NCBI GenBank assembly: GCA_031763025.1
Contig: JASSKH010000029.1
Coordinates: 9,344,571-9,408,570, forward strand
Direction: 5' to 3'
Source of the DNA: Macrocystis pyrifera
Taxonomy: Eukaryota; Sar; Phaeophyceae; Laminariales; Laminariaceae
Length of the DNA: 64,000 nucleotides
Shown here one piece after another: positions 10,701 through 21,261 of this stretch. The translations under genes were made by a program, and so were the position numbers. A model generated the notes under the pieces. It saw only the letters and a list, made by a program, of their open reading frames with translations. It was not told the origin of the DNA and did no database searches. Numbering within the stretch: the stretch's first letter is position 1; every line of letters starts with the position of its first letter.

Positions 10701-12804
10701 CCTACGGGAACGAGCATCTTCAAGCGTGTTGGGTGTTTCCTGATTCTGCGTGGTTTAGGGCAGGTAGCGGCTTGCATACCGTAACATTGACGTTACATTC
10801 GAGCGGAATACAGCGAGATGCTTTCGGGGGGGCGAGGGGGGTTTGCACGGTCAACCGGCGTTATATTTGAGCAACCTCAGTTTCTTTCCCATTGTCGTCT
10901 ACGGAGCAGTAGTGCCGAGCGCATAGGGTTCGGGAGCCTAGGCCGACAGGGAATTTGGGATTCACCGTTTTGTGCAGTACATGATATACAAGGATATACG
11001 CATGAAGCATATCATTGAAGGGCTTACCGGCTCATGCAGTGTGTCTGCCCCTTCACTGCTTACAATCGACGTCCAGGGTGTTGTTGTTTATGTCAATACT
11101 TGCTACAGTTCTTGATGCCCTCGAAAAAATGCATTCGAGCGCTGTTCTCAGTTTGCTTGCTTTTTTTTGCGAAGTGGCAGTTGGAGTTGGTGAGAGTAAT
11201 GAGAGAGACAAGTCGGCACCGTGATCCCCAACAAGCAGTTCCGCAACAACAGGATCTTTCCCCCTCTAATTTTGTGGACGGGAATATTCAGCCTACGAGT
11301 GCTCGTGGAGTTGCGTTTCGCTAGGTAGAACTCAAGAACAAAAATCGTTATGACAAGTGCCACCACTGCTATGAATAATATTACTACTACAGCTGTACCG
11401 ACACCTACACAGATCTTCTCCTGCTTCTCCGTCCCCTCATCAGTAGTAGAAGGATATGCCTGACAACACCGCCTGCAGCATGTCTTAGGATACGGCTCAC
11501 ACGTTGATGCTGTGGATAGGCACAGTCTGCCTACGAGTAAATATTAGTAGGTAGAACTTACAACACAAAACGGTTTGACGTTTTTCGGTTCAGTTAGGAC
11601 CAGCCAGGTGTGCCTACACACGTTGCCGCATCTACGGTTGTAGCTCGACCAACTCTGGACAAATTCCAACCGCACCAGCATGAGAAGGTTTCGTTTGTGT
11701 GTGCGTGCTCAGAACCCGCTGGGACTAGAATTGGTAGCGTGTGCGTTGAGCGCGGTGGACACACGTGGCCAAAACAAATTTTGAATAACACATGATGATA
11801 CTGTGACAGAGCAGTGACACACACGAACAGAAAAGCTACGAGCGGGACACCCTACACTGGTACGTGTCCCCCAACATGCGCACAACAACATACCGAGATT
11901 GTTACCTCTTCAACGATTCGAACCCACTCGGAAATTTGAATATGAAACGGAACGAACAACCGCAGGCGAAACGAAGCGGGTTGAAATTTGGCGAGCCCAG
12001 AGAAACTCCCACCAACTAATACAGGTTCGACACACAGGGGCAGGCGACGGCAGCAACAGAGCCGCCTCTAAAGATGTTTGATACTATCATGTCTTTCACG
12101 CTCTTGAATAATGCCCTTTCCGCTATTGCTCTGTTTTAGGGCTGTGCGATGCTACCATCCGATGGCTGGTTTTACCCACCAATCGTCTTTCATCCATCCA
12201 GAATACCCGCGCGTGGGTGTCTCTAGTTTTTCTCCACTAGAATATTGTCGGCGCCAGCACACCGATCTACTTCGACCAGAACGAGAAGCAATTCAAACGT
12301 GAGCGACACCTCGGCCATCCTGTCAATACCATGCATGGGGTGCCATTGTATCGCGTGAGTTGGTTTGTGTTTTCGCTGGTTTGAAGGCACAGAAAGCCCC
12401 AACTATCTTATGTGCCCCCCCATGAGGGGGCGACAACACGATTCCTAGAGCATCTACCACATATCCAGTAGGTGCAGTCGTCTGGGACGCGTGAACTTCG
12501 TATCACTAATAGCCTCTGGTGTTTCCATCAATTAAGGAACGAGGGGTCAGAAAAACAACGATCTCCCCATCCGGTACTGCATAGTCTCATGACAGATTTA
12601 GAAAGCGTGAAACCCGCAGGTGTGACGTGTTTGCTTCTGTAAGGGGTTGGTCACATGAGCACTGGCTCGGTCACCTAACTCAACGTTGGGGATGTATATG
12701 CACAATGAAAATAAAAATGTCCACTTCTGTCCACCATTCAACAATACACACAAGCTGATGACATACACAAATACCCTGCTTGGCAATTTCCTACGTGGGT
12801 ACAG
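7761..12804. other. About 5 kb without a recognisable gene
   Basis: Open frames are short and overlap on both strands. Supported content: a fragment at about 9090-9165 that is the inverse of the 5.2-kb/5.6-kb repeat; a strongly G+T-biased plus strand from about 9250 to 10880; and two partially similar stretches within it (GCGGTCGGCGCTTGCGTG at 10318 and ACGGTCGGCACTGGCGTG at 10637). A ~45-base motif beginning ACAAGCTGATGACATAC at 12750 also occurs at 7692, 25840 and 63950. No RNA gene or complete element was recognised. Confidence 0.5.
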
Positions 12805-13435
12805 CTATACATTGTTATATCTAGAAATGTCGATAAAAGACTGAACTGCGGTTCGGGTAGCTTCAACGCGCGAACACCTTCCCGATTCTGGCCAGGCTAC
12901 GTCCCTCAACTCCAAATAATCAACATCTCGCACATCGAACATTTGGCCCACCGTGCGCGATATTCTACCTGTGTGCATCCACCCCAGGGCTTTGATATGA
13001 ACACATGCTTTGTCCGTGATATCCCCATATTGGCAGCATTTGGCCTTTTTATTCCAGGTCGTACTCGACAACCAAGGGGAAGAGCTTACCTCGATGCAAA
13101 GTGGGGCACCGACAGAGACGGTAAACACCGCATGTTCAACATGGACCGGTCGTTTACGACACGCTTCCGCAGATGGTGACGATGGCGACAGAGGTGGCGG
13201 AGGCGCTTTCGAAGACACAACTCCAGCCGCTGAAGCGCGATCGGTTAACAACGGGGCAGCTGGTGTCGATAGCGGCTGGTCGAGCATGCAACGATCAGCG
13301 TGCCACGGAGAACCTCTAACACCACTGATGGTTGCAGATGGAATGGCTCGTCAACGAGTAATCGCCAATCGTTTGATCAAGGCTCAGGGCCGCACCTGCA
13401 ACCACAGACTTCTCAACTTGCAGCGACGCAGGTGA
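12805..13435. other. Competing open frames on both strands; possible exon, strand unresolved
   Basis: A 160-codon minus frame (13287 to 12805) overlaps a 141-codon plus frame (13010-13435). The plus frame has a plausible spliced exon: a pyrimidine-rich acceptor ending ATTCCAG at 13057 and a donor CAG-GTGATA at 13431/13432, which would enclose 374 nt and skip the TGA at 13433. The plus product is rich in D, G, A and S and has no known motif; the minus product has none either. I cannot choose a strand or assign a function. Confidence 0.2.
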
Positions 13436-14334
13436 TACAGTTGGTCGCAGGGGGAATACGAAACCTGTCAAAGGGCTTTGAAGGGTTTCCTGTGGGAGTA
13501 AGTTGGGCCGGTACGAGTCGGGGGCGAATTCTATGGCTCACACGGAGTGTACCACCTCCGTCTGCTATTCTAGAGTGTGTGTGTACTGTACACGGATCCA
13601 GTGGAATAGAGTGAACATGGACAGAGACGTGAGTGAAGCAACAGTATGCGGGGCAATGGGAGTCGCTCGAATGCGGGCAGAAGGGAAAAGCGGAGCACAG
13701 CAAGATGGAGGGAGATAAGGTGAAAGTGCCTACGAAAATATAAACGCTGCGGTAACCGATTTCTGGAGGACTCCTCAGGGCGCAGAAAACGGGGCTTCGC
13801 AACGTGAGGGGCCTCCTCTTTCCCTCCCAGGCGACAATTAGGGAGATGTCAAGTGGCGGCCCTGCCGTGCTACGCTCTAGAGTGGGCTCTAGGCGGCATG
13901 TATTCGACATGGGAAGCGGCGTCGAGTACCCCACGCGCGTTTTGTGGTGTGGGTGGCCGTGAACGTCCTGGAGCTGCATCCGATCTACTCAGAGGTCTAC
14001 TGTGGTGCCTGACGTACGAGGCGGGATACATTGAAAGCAGATTTCGATGCGGCGCATCAACCTCGTAGTGACGTCGACACTCCATGAACCACTATGAAAA
14101 GTAAATGTCAGCCCACGTACGCTATTTCGCTGAGCTTACGAGTACAACCTCTCTGCAGTGGGACGTTTGCTGTCGAATACAACGGGCACTTTATGCATGC
14201 TCAGATATTAAGCAAGTTGCGTATTTGGTATTTATTTAACGCAGACGGCTGCACCCTCGTCTACGACATACAGACTTAGGCGATAGTTCATGCTTTGCAA
14301 TTTTAGAGTATTGCGCTCTCTACGAGAGTGATCT
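13436..14334. other. Spacer before the miniature LTR element; no gene supported
   Basis: A 188-codon minus frame (13979 to 13413) exists but has no recognisable motif and reads as random composition. Nothing else was identified. The last five bases, 14330-14334 (GATCT), are the left target-site duplication of the element that follows. Confidence 0.45.
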
Positions 14335-14591
14335 TGTTGATTGATCTCTAAAGGTATAGGCGTAGCTGGCACGGGAACGCGTGGTTGACTCCAGACAGTA
14401 ACACGGAACTCCTCTTATATTATATCCGAGCTGTCGAGTTGACTCGCCTCACATGCAGTAGAGGGTTCCACCTGACGAGTGGCATTGGTGGGCACACATT
14501 ACCAATACCCTACTGCCGGAATCCCTTTCCAGCTTGGAACTCCCCAATCTACCATGGATCTTATATGTCGTGTATCTGAGTACAATCAACA
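14335..14591 (-). repeat. LTR of the TRIM-like element (257 bp; 3' LTR if minus-oriented)
   Basis: Starts TGTTGATTG and ends CAATCAACA. It matches 15372-15638 except for two substitutions and the lack of a ~10-bp stretch near CACATT. A G-rich minus-strand tract abuts its inner edge. Confidence 0.88.
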
Positions 14592-15371
14592 TCCCCCCTA
14601 CTCAATATACACGACCATACTCATATCCCCCATGCTCCTGTGCATGAGCAATATTCCCCTCAGCTCTGTACATGAAAATGTACGACATCGCAGAGCTGAT
14701 ACATCTCAATAAAAATATCAACTCGAATCAAACTCAGAAAGTCAAAAATCCAATCTGTAACTCAAAAATCAAATTGTTGAATCAACACTCAAATCCTCAA
14801 ATCAGTATTCAAATACTCAAATCCCCAGCCTATCTGTTGCAAACAAATAAAACTCTCGAAATCCAATGCCAGGTAAAACGGCATTCTTTTCGGATTCAGT
14901 CAGGTAAAACGGCATTTTCCGCGGAATTGGTCCGAAGATATTCAGTGGAATCTCGTCGACTTAGTACAGTGATCTCCGGGGCCCTCCCCTCGCCAAACGC
15001 TACTGGTGTCTACGGGCACACTATCATAATCTTTCGTATTGTCTCCAGCGCGCACGTTCGAAAAGATCAACTTACGAATTCGGCGAGACTTCAACTCCCG
15101 ACCCACCCTAGGGAATTGTATAGCACTACCTGCTAGATCACTCAGTCAGTACTGACTTTGAACAAAAGCACAAATTTTCAAGAACAAAAAAATATCAAAC
15201 TCTCAATTTCCGATATACTACCCCAAACCTTCCAAATCGGAAAACATTTCCTATGGACCGCACACGCCCCCAGGCGCTTCATAGTCTCTCTTCAACCTTA
15301 TAAAAAAAAATCTCCCTCTATTTCATGAGGAATCAATGCAAATCATATAAAATATCACAGTAGTCCTAGTG

Positions 15372-15638
15372 TGTTGATTGATCTCTAAAGGTATAGGCGC
15401 AGCTGGCACGGGAACGCGTGGTTGACTCCAGACAGTAACACGGAACTCCTCTTATACTATATCCGAGCTGTCGAGTTGACTCGCCTCACATGCAGTAGAG
15501 GGTTCCACCTGACGAGTGGCATTGGTGGGCACACATTTCCCCGATACGCCAATACCCTACTGCCGGAATCCCTTTCCAGCTTGGAACTCCCCAATCTACC
15601 ATGGATCTTATATGTCGTGTATCTGAGTACAATCAACA
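15372..15638 (-). repeat. LTR of the TRIM-like element (267 bp; 5' LTR if minus-oriented)
   Basis: Same termini as the left LTR, and 10 bp longer because of an extra CCCGATACGC-like stretch near 15540. It is followed directly by the target-site duplication GATCT. Confidence 0.88.
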
Positions 15639-16252
15639 GATCTGCCATCGCTCGATCGCAGCGCGGTTCAGCCATCTCTGATGGAACTAAGCTGCTCGAC
15701 CGCATAGGGCACTAGTTTACGGAACCTTTTGCTCCTTGTCGCCGCCGTCAAATGACTGGTATGTGATGCAATTGCATGGTCACCTGAAACCCACTGTTCA
15801 TGACGGTGTGTACCCGCTCCTTGTCGAAGATTCGGTAAATTATTTACGTTGAACTGCGGAAACTGATCGTCGAAGCCGGGCGGATTAAGTCGCGGTCTAG
15901 GGGATTAGGCCAAGCCACCGCGAGAAAGTCGCTATTATACGATCAGTCATGTTTACGTACGTTAGGAGCAGCACTGGCCTAATGTTCGGCAACTATATCC
16001 ACCTGTCGTGCGACATGGCTTCACCGGTCTGTTTGTAATTTTTTCTTAGGCGGAAGCAGATCTAAACACTCCAAACTTGATCTAAGTCAATTCTCTATAT
16101 GTAGCGAAAATTTCAACAAGGCCAACTCTCCCAGCTGGTAGAAACGACCACATATAGATACCCGGAACATTGTCATTCGCCCCCGGAAATCGGACGACAC
16201 GAGCGATGGCCGAACACCCAACACAACACGTTCAGCTTCACACAACAGTACT
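15639..16252. other. Spacer between TRIM-like element and EsV-1-7 gene; no gene seen
   Basis: No open frame of note. Because the EsV-1-7 gene is on the minus strand, this is its 3' flank. No clear polyadenylation signal could be chosen. Confidence 0.4.
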
Positions 16253-17269
16253 TCAATACTTACACTCAGTTTTGACCTGAAACGAGGGGCCCCCCACTGC
16301 GTGGTATGATGAGTTAGGACAACTAGATTTGATTCGAGCCGCCCTGACAGTACAGACCAATCCGTCCTCGAGGGGGCCGTGGTCTAGGCAGTGCGTAGGT
16401 GGATTTCCAGCCAAACCCCACCGTGACGATCTCCGACAGCCCGCGATCTTGCACTTTGCCCTGAAGTTGATAACTAAGCCCCCCGAAAGATGGATCCTAT
16501 GACGGGTGCACGCAGTCGCCGTACCATCAGTCAGAAGACCCCAAACTGGCTCCTTAATGCAGAGGCTATGTGAGCAGCGTTTAGTGCGGACGTTGACCAT
16601 GCCGTCTTGAGAATGCTGCTTGCAGTACATTGCCGTCTTGCTGCCCAAGACGTTGAAGGTCGGCAGGTTGTTGCACGAATCATGTGAACAACGCTTGTAG
16701 ATTACGCCCACCATGTCGTCTTCAGCATGTTCCTTGCAGTACACCCCAGTCTTGCTTCCCTCGAGATTGAAACTTGGTACCCGAGTGCACGAGCCATGTA
16801 AACAACGCTTGCGAGCGACGTTTACCATGCCGTCGTCTGCATGCTGCATGCAATACATCCCTTTCTTGCTGCCTTCAACATTGAACGTCGGCTGCGTTCT
16901 GCAGGATCCACGTGCGCAACGCCCGCGCCGGACGTTCAACATGTCATCCTCAGCATGCTGCTTGCAGTGCGTTGCCGTTTTGCGGCCCTCTGTACTGAAC
17001 GTCGGCCACTTGTTGCAGGATTCATGTGAGCAACGCCTGCTTATGACGTCCACCATGCTGCTCTTAGCATGTTCTTTGCAATACAACGCCTGCTTGCTGC
17101 CCTTGAAATTGAAACTGGGGTGCGTTTGGCAGGAAGCATGTGAGCAACGCCTGCTGTGGACGTTCACCATGCCGTCCTCAGCATGCTGCGGACAATAAAT
17201 TGCTGTCTTGCTCCCTTCGATATTAAATGTCGGCTTCTTCGTGCAGCGTTTATGCGAGCAGTGCTTCAT
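16253..17269 (-). CDS. EsV-1-7 repeat cysteine-rich protein (338 aa)
   Basis: The product is a chain of short Cys/His modules, each C-x4-C-x16-C-x2-H-x12. Six follow one another regularly from residue 4, typified by CSHxSC, then PTFN, GSK, YCKQHAEDGMVNV. A seventh is slightly altered (residues ~232-270, ACTRH), and an eighth (CKIAGC to HCLDHG) is degenerate and runs into a Cys-containing tail ending KTECKY. This spacing is that of the EsV-1-7 domain, known from the Ectocarpus virus EsV-1 and from large brown-algal families including IMMEDIATE UPRIGHT, a developmental regulator. The fixed CCCH pattern suggests metal binding; the molecular role is not established. The frame is a single uninterrupted exon. 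The ATG has A at -3 (ACAAAATG). No signal peptide or membrane segment is visible. The plus-strand frames here are shadows. The family call is strong; whether the gene is expressed is unknown. Confidence 0.9.
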   Translation of the reverse strand: MKHCSHKRCTKKPTFNIEGSKTAIYCPQHAEDGMVNVHSRRCSHASCQTHPSFNFKGSKQALYCKEHAKSSMVDVISRRCSHESCNKWPTFSTEGRKTATHCKQHAEDDMLNVRRGRCARGSCRTQPTFNVEGSKKGMYCMQHADDGMVNVARKRCLHGSCTRVPSFNLEGSKTGVYCKEHAEDDMVGVIYKRCSHDSCNNLPTFNVLGSKTAMYCKQHSQDGMVNVRTKRCSHSLCIKEPVWGLLTDGTATACTRHRIHLSGGLVINFRAKCKIAGCRRSSRWGLAGNPPTHCLDHGPLEDGLVCTVRAARIKSSCPNSSYHAVGGPSFQVKTECKY

Positions 17270-18419
17270 TTTGTCAGAGGATTACGATGACCCTATTTAG
17301 ACTTCAAGGGGCAGCTCCGAACGTGACGTCGACACCAAGTCGAGGAGTTGGCCTGCGCTGTGCACACCTGCCGTTCGTTACACGAACAGTGAGTATCCGG
17401 TTGGGGTTAGAATATCTGGCACACCTGAACCTCAGACAGTTGGATTAGTGCAGCGTGGTTGGCATTCAAACACAAAAACGTGTGGAGCAGCACCGAAACC
17501 CATATCCCACTATCCACAATGGCTCGTATAACATCTGCCTTGAAAAATTATGGCCCAATGAAAACGGTCGGAGCTGGAGCAGAAAAACGAAGAGTCCACG
17601 CAAAAAAAAACGGTGGCAGGCGTGATTCCAGTGTCTTGGTTGTCGGGGCATTTGGCAATATGAGTTTTTTTGTGAGCAGTGCAACACAGGCGCATTAGCT
17701 CCTCTGGATGCATCATTTAGAGGAAGGGCGAACCCCCAGTGTGGGAACGCCTGCGGTCTTGGGTGAAAAGCCAGCAACGAGGTTCCGGGAACACCCAGTT
17801 TTCACCAAACGCTACCAAATGACCCGACGAAAGTCAGAGCCAAGCGATCTGCGATACCCGTCCGATATCCCCCCAGCCCTTTGGGCCCTGCCTTGCTCGT
17901 CGTGCCCGTTTTCGTGTCTGGTGCTCCGTTGATTGTTTGCTACGGCAGCTTGCAACTACCGCCTGGCATCGATTCACTTTCTGCGTGACCCGATCTCCCC
18001 TGCACGAGGGCACTTCTCAACTCTTAAACAACAGGCGAGTTGGCCAAAGAGATCTAATGAGTGCGGGCCATTCTTACGGTCTGACAGCTGTACCTTGACC
18101 TTACTCCCTACGAGAAGAATAGCAAATCCTCACAAATTTCGAGCAGGTTTTCCCGAAAAAAGGGTTAAGGTTCTTGGCGCGCACAAATCAATGAATCTCT
18201 TTTGGTGAAGACTCATGATCCGTGACGGCGAACGCTACCTCGCATGTATCACCTACAGTACTTGTCAATCCTTATCTCGGTCACGGCATCGCATATTTAA
18301 CCACGTCGTCTCTGATCCGATCCCACGCATGCGAAAAAAATAAATCCTAACAGCGCCGCGGTAAGGGCCATCAGTTACCACCTGCAGCGGGAAATACCAC
18401 GGTTACACCCTCGTAAACC
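17270..18419. other. 5' flank of the EsV-1-7 gene and spacer; no gene seen
   Basis: Short overlapping frames only. On the minus strand the 5' flank of the EsV-1-7 gene includes GTCGACGTCACG at about 17319-17330, which contains a TGACGT-type (bZIP-like) core, but one such site has little weight. No promoter was assigned. Confidence 0.35.
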
Positions 18420-18890
18420 CCGGAGAGACCTGTCATGGCATCTCACCGAAGCTCCACGGGAAACATCAGGGCCAATCCCACAGCAAGACCCACGGCAACC
18501 TCCGCTGCAGGTGACGCGGCAAGGCCCGCGGCGAAACACACAAAAAAACTGGCCGCAAACCCGGCTAGGCCCACGGCAAGACCCACGGTAAATCATGCAT
18601 CGAGACCCTCGACAAGACCCGCGACATTTCCCGCGGCAACACCCGAAGCGTACTCCCCGGCATGCCTCCAAGCAAGACCCGCAACTATACCTGCGGTAAG
18701 TCTCGTGGCGGCAGTCACGGCATGCCTCGCGCTAAATCACGTGTCAAAAACTACGACACGACCCGCGGCAAGTCCGACGACAACACTTACGCTAAGTTCC
18801 GCTGCAAGATCCGCAACAATACACGCAGAAACTCCAGCGGCAACCCAAGTGTCATTGCCCGCGGAACTCTGTGAAGGTACGCGTAAGGTG
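18420..18890. repeat. Degenerate short minisatellite based on ACCCGCGGCAA
   Basis: The plus strand is a run of variants of ACCCGCGGCAAG / CCCACGGCAAGA with about 12- to 24-base spacing. It yields a low-complexity 166-codon frame rich in A, P, R and T on the plus strand and a Cys/Arg/Gly-rich frame on the minus strand. Both are most simply explained by the repeat rather than by a gene. Confidence 0.65.
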
Positions 18891-21261
18891 CGCCGCGTGC
18901 CTCGCATCACCACCTTTTTTATATACCAAGCTTGATCAGGGGGCTCCCCCCATATATTTCTCAGGCCATGGACTGTTGTAGAACCGGAGGGCCATCGTTA
19001 AAAAGAATACCAGGTCATGATCGCCGGTGGTGAAGTGCACGACGAAAATGACGGCATTTTTTTTGTGGGGGGTTTGGTCAAAAAGTAACCGGTTGCGCGT
19101 TCAGCTACGCTCGCGGGGTATCGCCTCGTCTCTAGGAGTCGGCGTACCTTCATCGGCACGACAATCAGATAGCCTTCTCGCACACCGCTCGTTTGGACGA
19201 TGGAATCTGATGGATACTGCCCGTCGCTCTCCTGCATACTTGTTGAAATGCGCCAATAACCAATTGCAGAGTAACTGATGTGAACCAATACGACGCTAGA
19301 AAGACAGATAGTTCGTGCCAGACGTTTTCTGGTGGGTCAAGTAGCTCCCTGGCAGAGCATTACAGAAAATTATCTGCAAATACCATCCGTCAATATGGCT
19401 TGCAACCTGACGCTAGTTTAGCATGCGTTTCTTGTAACGTGCGGGCATGGACCTTTCAATCGCTGTGAATCAATGCCCCTGGGCAACCGAAGCTGCAACC
19501 GATATGGCCCAAATTTGGTGTGACTGGTGATCTGTGGGTACGTTCACGAATGTTTCTCGGGCCAATTATTGCAAGAGCAATTGTTTTACGTACGCAGAGA
19601 AATATACTTCGAGTACGCAGTTTTGTGGTTAGTAAAGTAGCACCGTGGTAAATAATTTAAGGTAAACGACTGCAACGCACATCCACGCATTTGCTTTGCA
19701 GGCTGGCCGAGGGCGGCCGGGGCAATCTTCTGTGGACAGTTCACATATGATATGGTCAGAATAAAAAAAACAAGCGGAGAGCTGTCATGACAAGACGACT
19801 CAAGACGGAGGGGAAGAAATGTCCAACACGATGCTGGATCACGTGGTTTTGGAGACCCCCAACCCCCCGCTGTCTCCTCTACCCACCCCACCCACCCCTC
19901 GCTTTCTAAGGGAGGGGGGAGACAGGAAGGGAGGGAGGGGGGTTATCTGAAAGTAAGTGGTTCAAAACTGGAAAAACAGATGTGTTGGTATCTTCAATCA
20001 TCCTGTGACAACAGCACTCAATTCTGTTTTCCACTCTTGATATTTCATGTGAGGTGTCGAACAAGCGCTGGTCCGGATTCCCCTGGACTGACGTGATTTA
20101 TGGTTTGCGCATGTTCCTCGCAAGAAGCGGGACGCAAATATAGAAGTCGTGGCAACCGTGAGCAGTGAAACAAAAACGCTGGTTCACACAAGCCTTTACT
20201 GATAGGACACACATTGGGCGTTGTTGACCATCTGTGCAAGGTTGTACGAACGGCATTCCAACCCACTACTGCTCAAATACGTACGAGGGGTAATACCAAT
20301 GGTATCCGGGTCGTTCACCAAACTCGACGCACAGCGCAACAGCGAAGCCGTAGGTGGGGGTGTTGACCCCTGTGGGTGCGTTGCACATTCGACTACTCGC
20401 GGAAAGGGAGTTATCAATAGCGCTTAGGGATCATTTAGGAAAGAAAATGTGTAGGTTCCGAGCTTCTAAAGTTGAGGGGCAGGCGAACAAGCAAACACTT
20501 GGTTGTAGCAGATCTTAGGTACATCAGGGGACTTCATGCCACAACCACGAGTCTTCGACAATACACCCCATCTTATTTGTCGAAAACCTTGATGTGGCAC
20601 AACGCCGAGCTATCGACAACACCCTCTCACCTAATCATTCAGTATTTAATGCAGTGGCACACACTGGGCGTTATGTGCTACGCCCTCCCAGCTCATGGGG
20701 TGTTGAGCTGTGTAAAGACGCAATCTCAGTCCATCGACTGCGACTAAGCAGCAGATCGATGACATACAACAAATACGGATCATGACGATATCTAAGCAAA
20801 AAATCGAATGTTCCAAAGACACACTTAAACTGCGGATAGGGGTCAGCTTGCGAATAAAGTATTTATACTCCAATTGAGGTATGCTGGCATAGTAGTCTGT
20901 AGCGGCATTGACATTATCTTTTGGCCTTTGGACGACTGATCATCTGCTGGGCACGTTAAAGACTAACAAGTCTAGATCTTCCTGATGGAAGAAGTCGTTT
21001 CTCCCAGTTGAACAAATCATCCGTGGTACCGCTGTTACGGTTCTACTACATATCCTCTACTGTCTATCATACCAATGCTCGCGCTCCCGTAAGTTCCAGG
21101 TACTGCACCATTGCGAGCGCCACTTGTCGTCCCCCCTTGGTCTTGGTCATCTCGCGCTTATCAAACAATGCCCCAAGGGGACCTGTCCGCGGCCAGTACC
21201 TCCCGCGAACCTCTCATATGAATACAACACAACATATGACAGCGTGTTGGCGCACCTTCAA
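18891..21261. other. Gene-poor stretch with a G-rich tract
   Basis: No convincing coding frame. A pyrimidine-rich run (~19855-19900) is followed by a purine run, partly complementary. Two short similar stretches occur near 20195 (GGACACACATTGGGCGTT) and 20655 (GGCACACACTGGGCGTT). Nothing else was recognised. Confidence 0.4.
19910..19942 (+). other. G-rich tract with G-quadruplex potential
   Basis: Only G and A apart from a single C, with at least four runs of three or more G (GGGAGGGGGGAGA, then GGGAGGGAGGGGGG). The short loops meet the usual G-quadruplex pattern. It is preceded by a C-rich run on the same strand. Folding is a prediction from sequence only. Confidence 0.6.

Larger units (their letters stand above)
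14335..15638 (-). mobile_element. Complete miniature LTR retrotransposon (TRIM-like), 1304 bp, TSD GATCT
   Basis: Two direct repeats, 14335-14591 and 15372-15638, each begin TGTTGATTG and end CAATCAACA, giving TG...CA termini with perfect 9-bp inverted ends. The element is flanked by GATCT at 14330-14334 and again at 15639-15643, a 5-bp target-site duplication. The 780-bp interior holds no gag, protease, RT or integrase, so the element must depend on proteins from elsewhere. A purine run (TAGGGGGGA on the minus strand) directly inside the left LTR looks like a polypurine tract and favours minus orientation. No standard TGG primer site was seen inside the right LTR. By eye the LTRs differ by two substitutions and a 10-bp indel, so insertion was fairly recent. 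Total length is slightly above typical TRIMs. Confidence 0.88.

Noticed and set aside
13413-13979. 188-codon minus-strand open frame as a gene
   Set aside because: No motif and random-looking composition; a frame of this length is expected by chance in 64 kb read six ways.
16713-17198. 161-codon plus-strand frame over the EsV-1-7 gene
   Set aside because: Antisense shadow; the minus frame carries the exact Cys/His module spacing.
18375-18935. Ala/Pro/Arg/Thr-rich 166-codon frame (or Cys/Arg/Gly-rich frame on the other strand) as a structural protein
   Set aside because: Both are explained by a short-unit minisatellite that is open in several frames.
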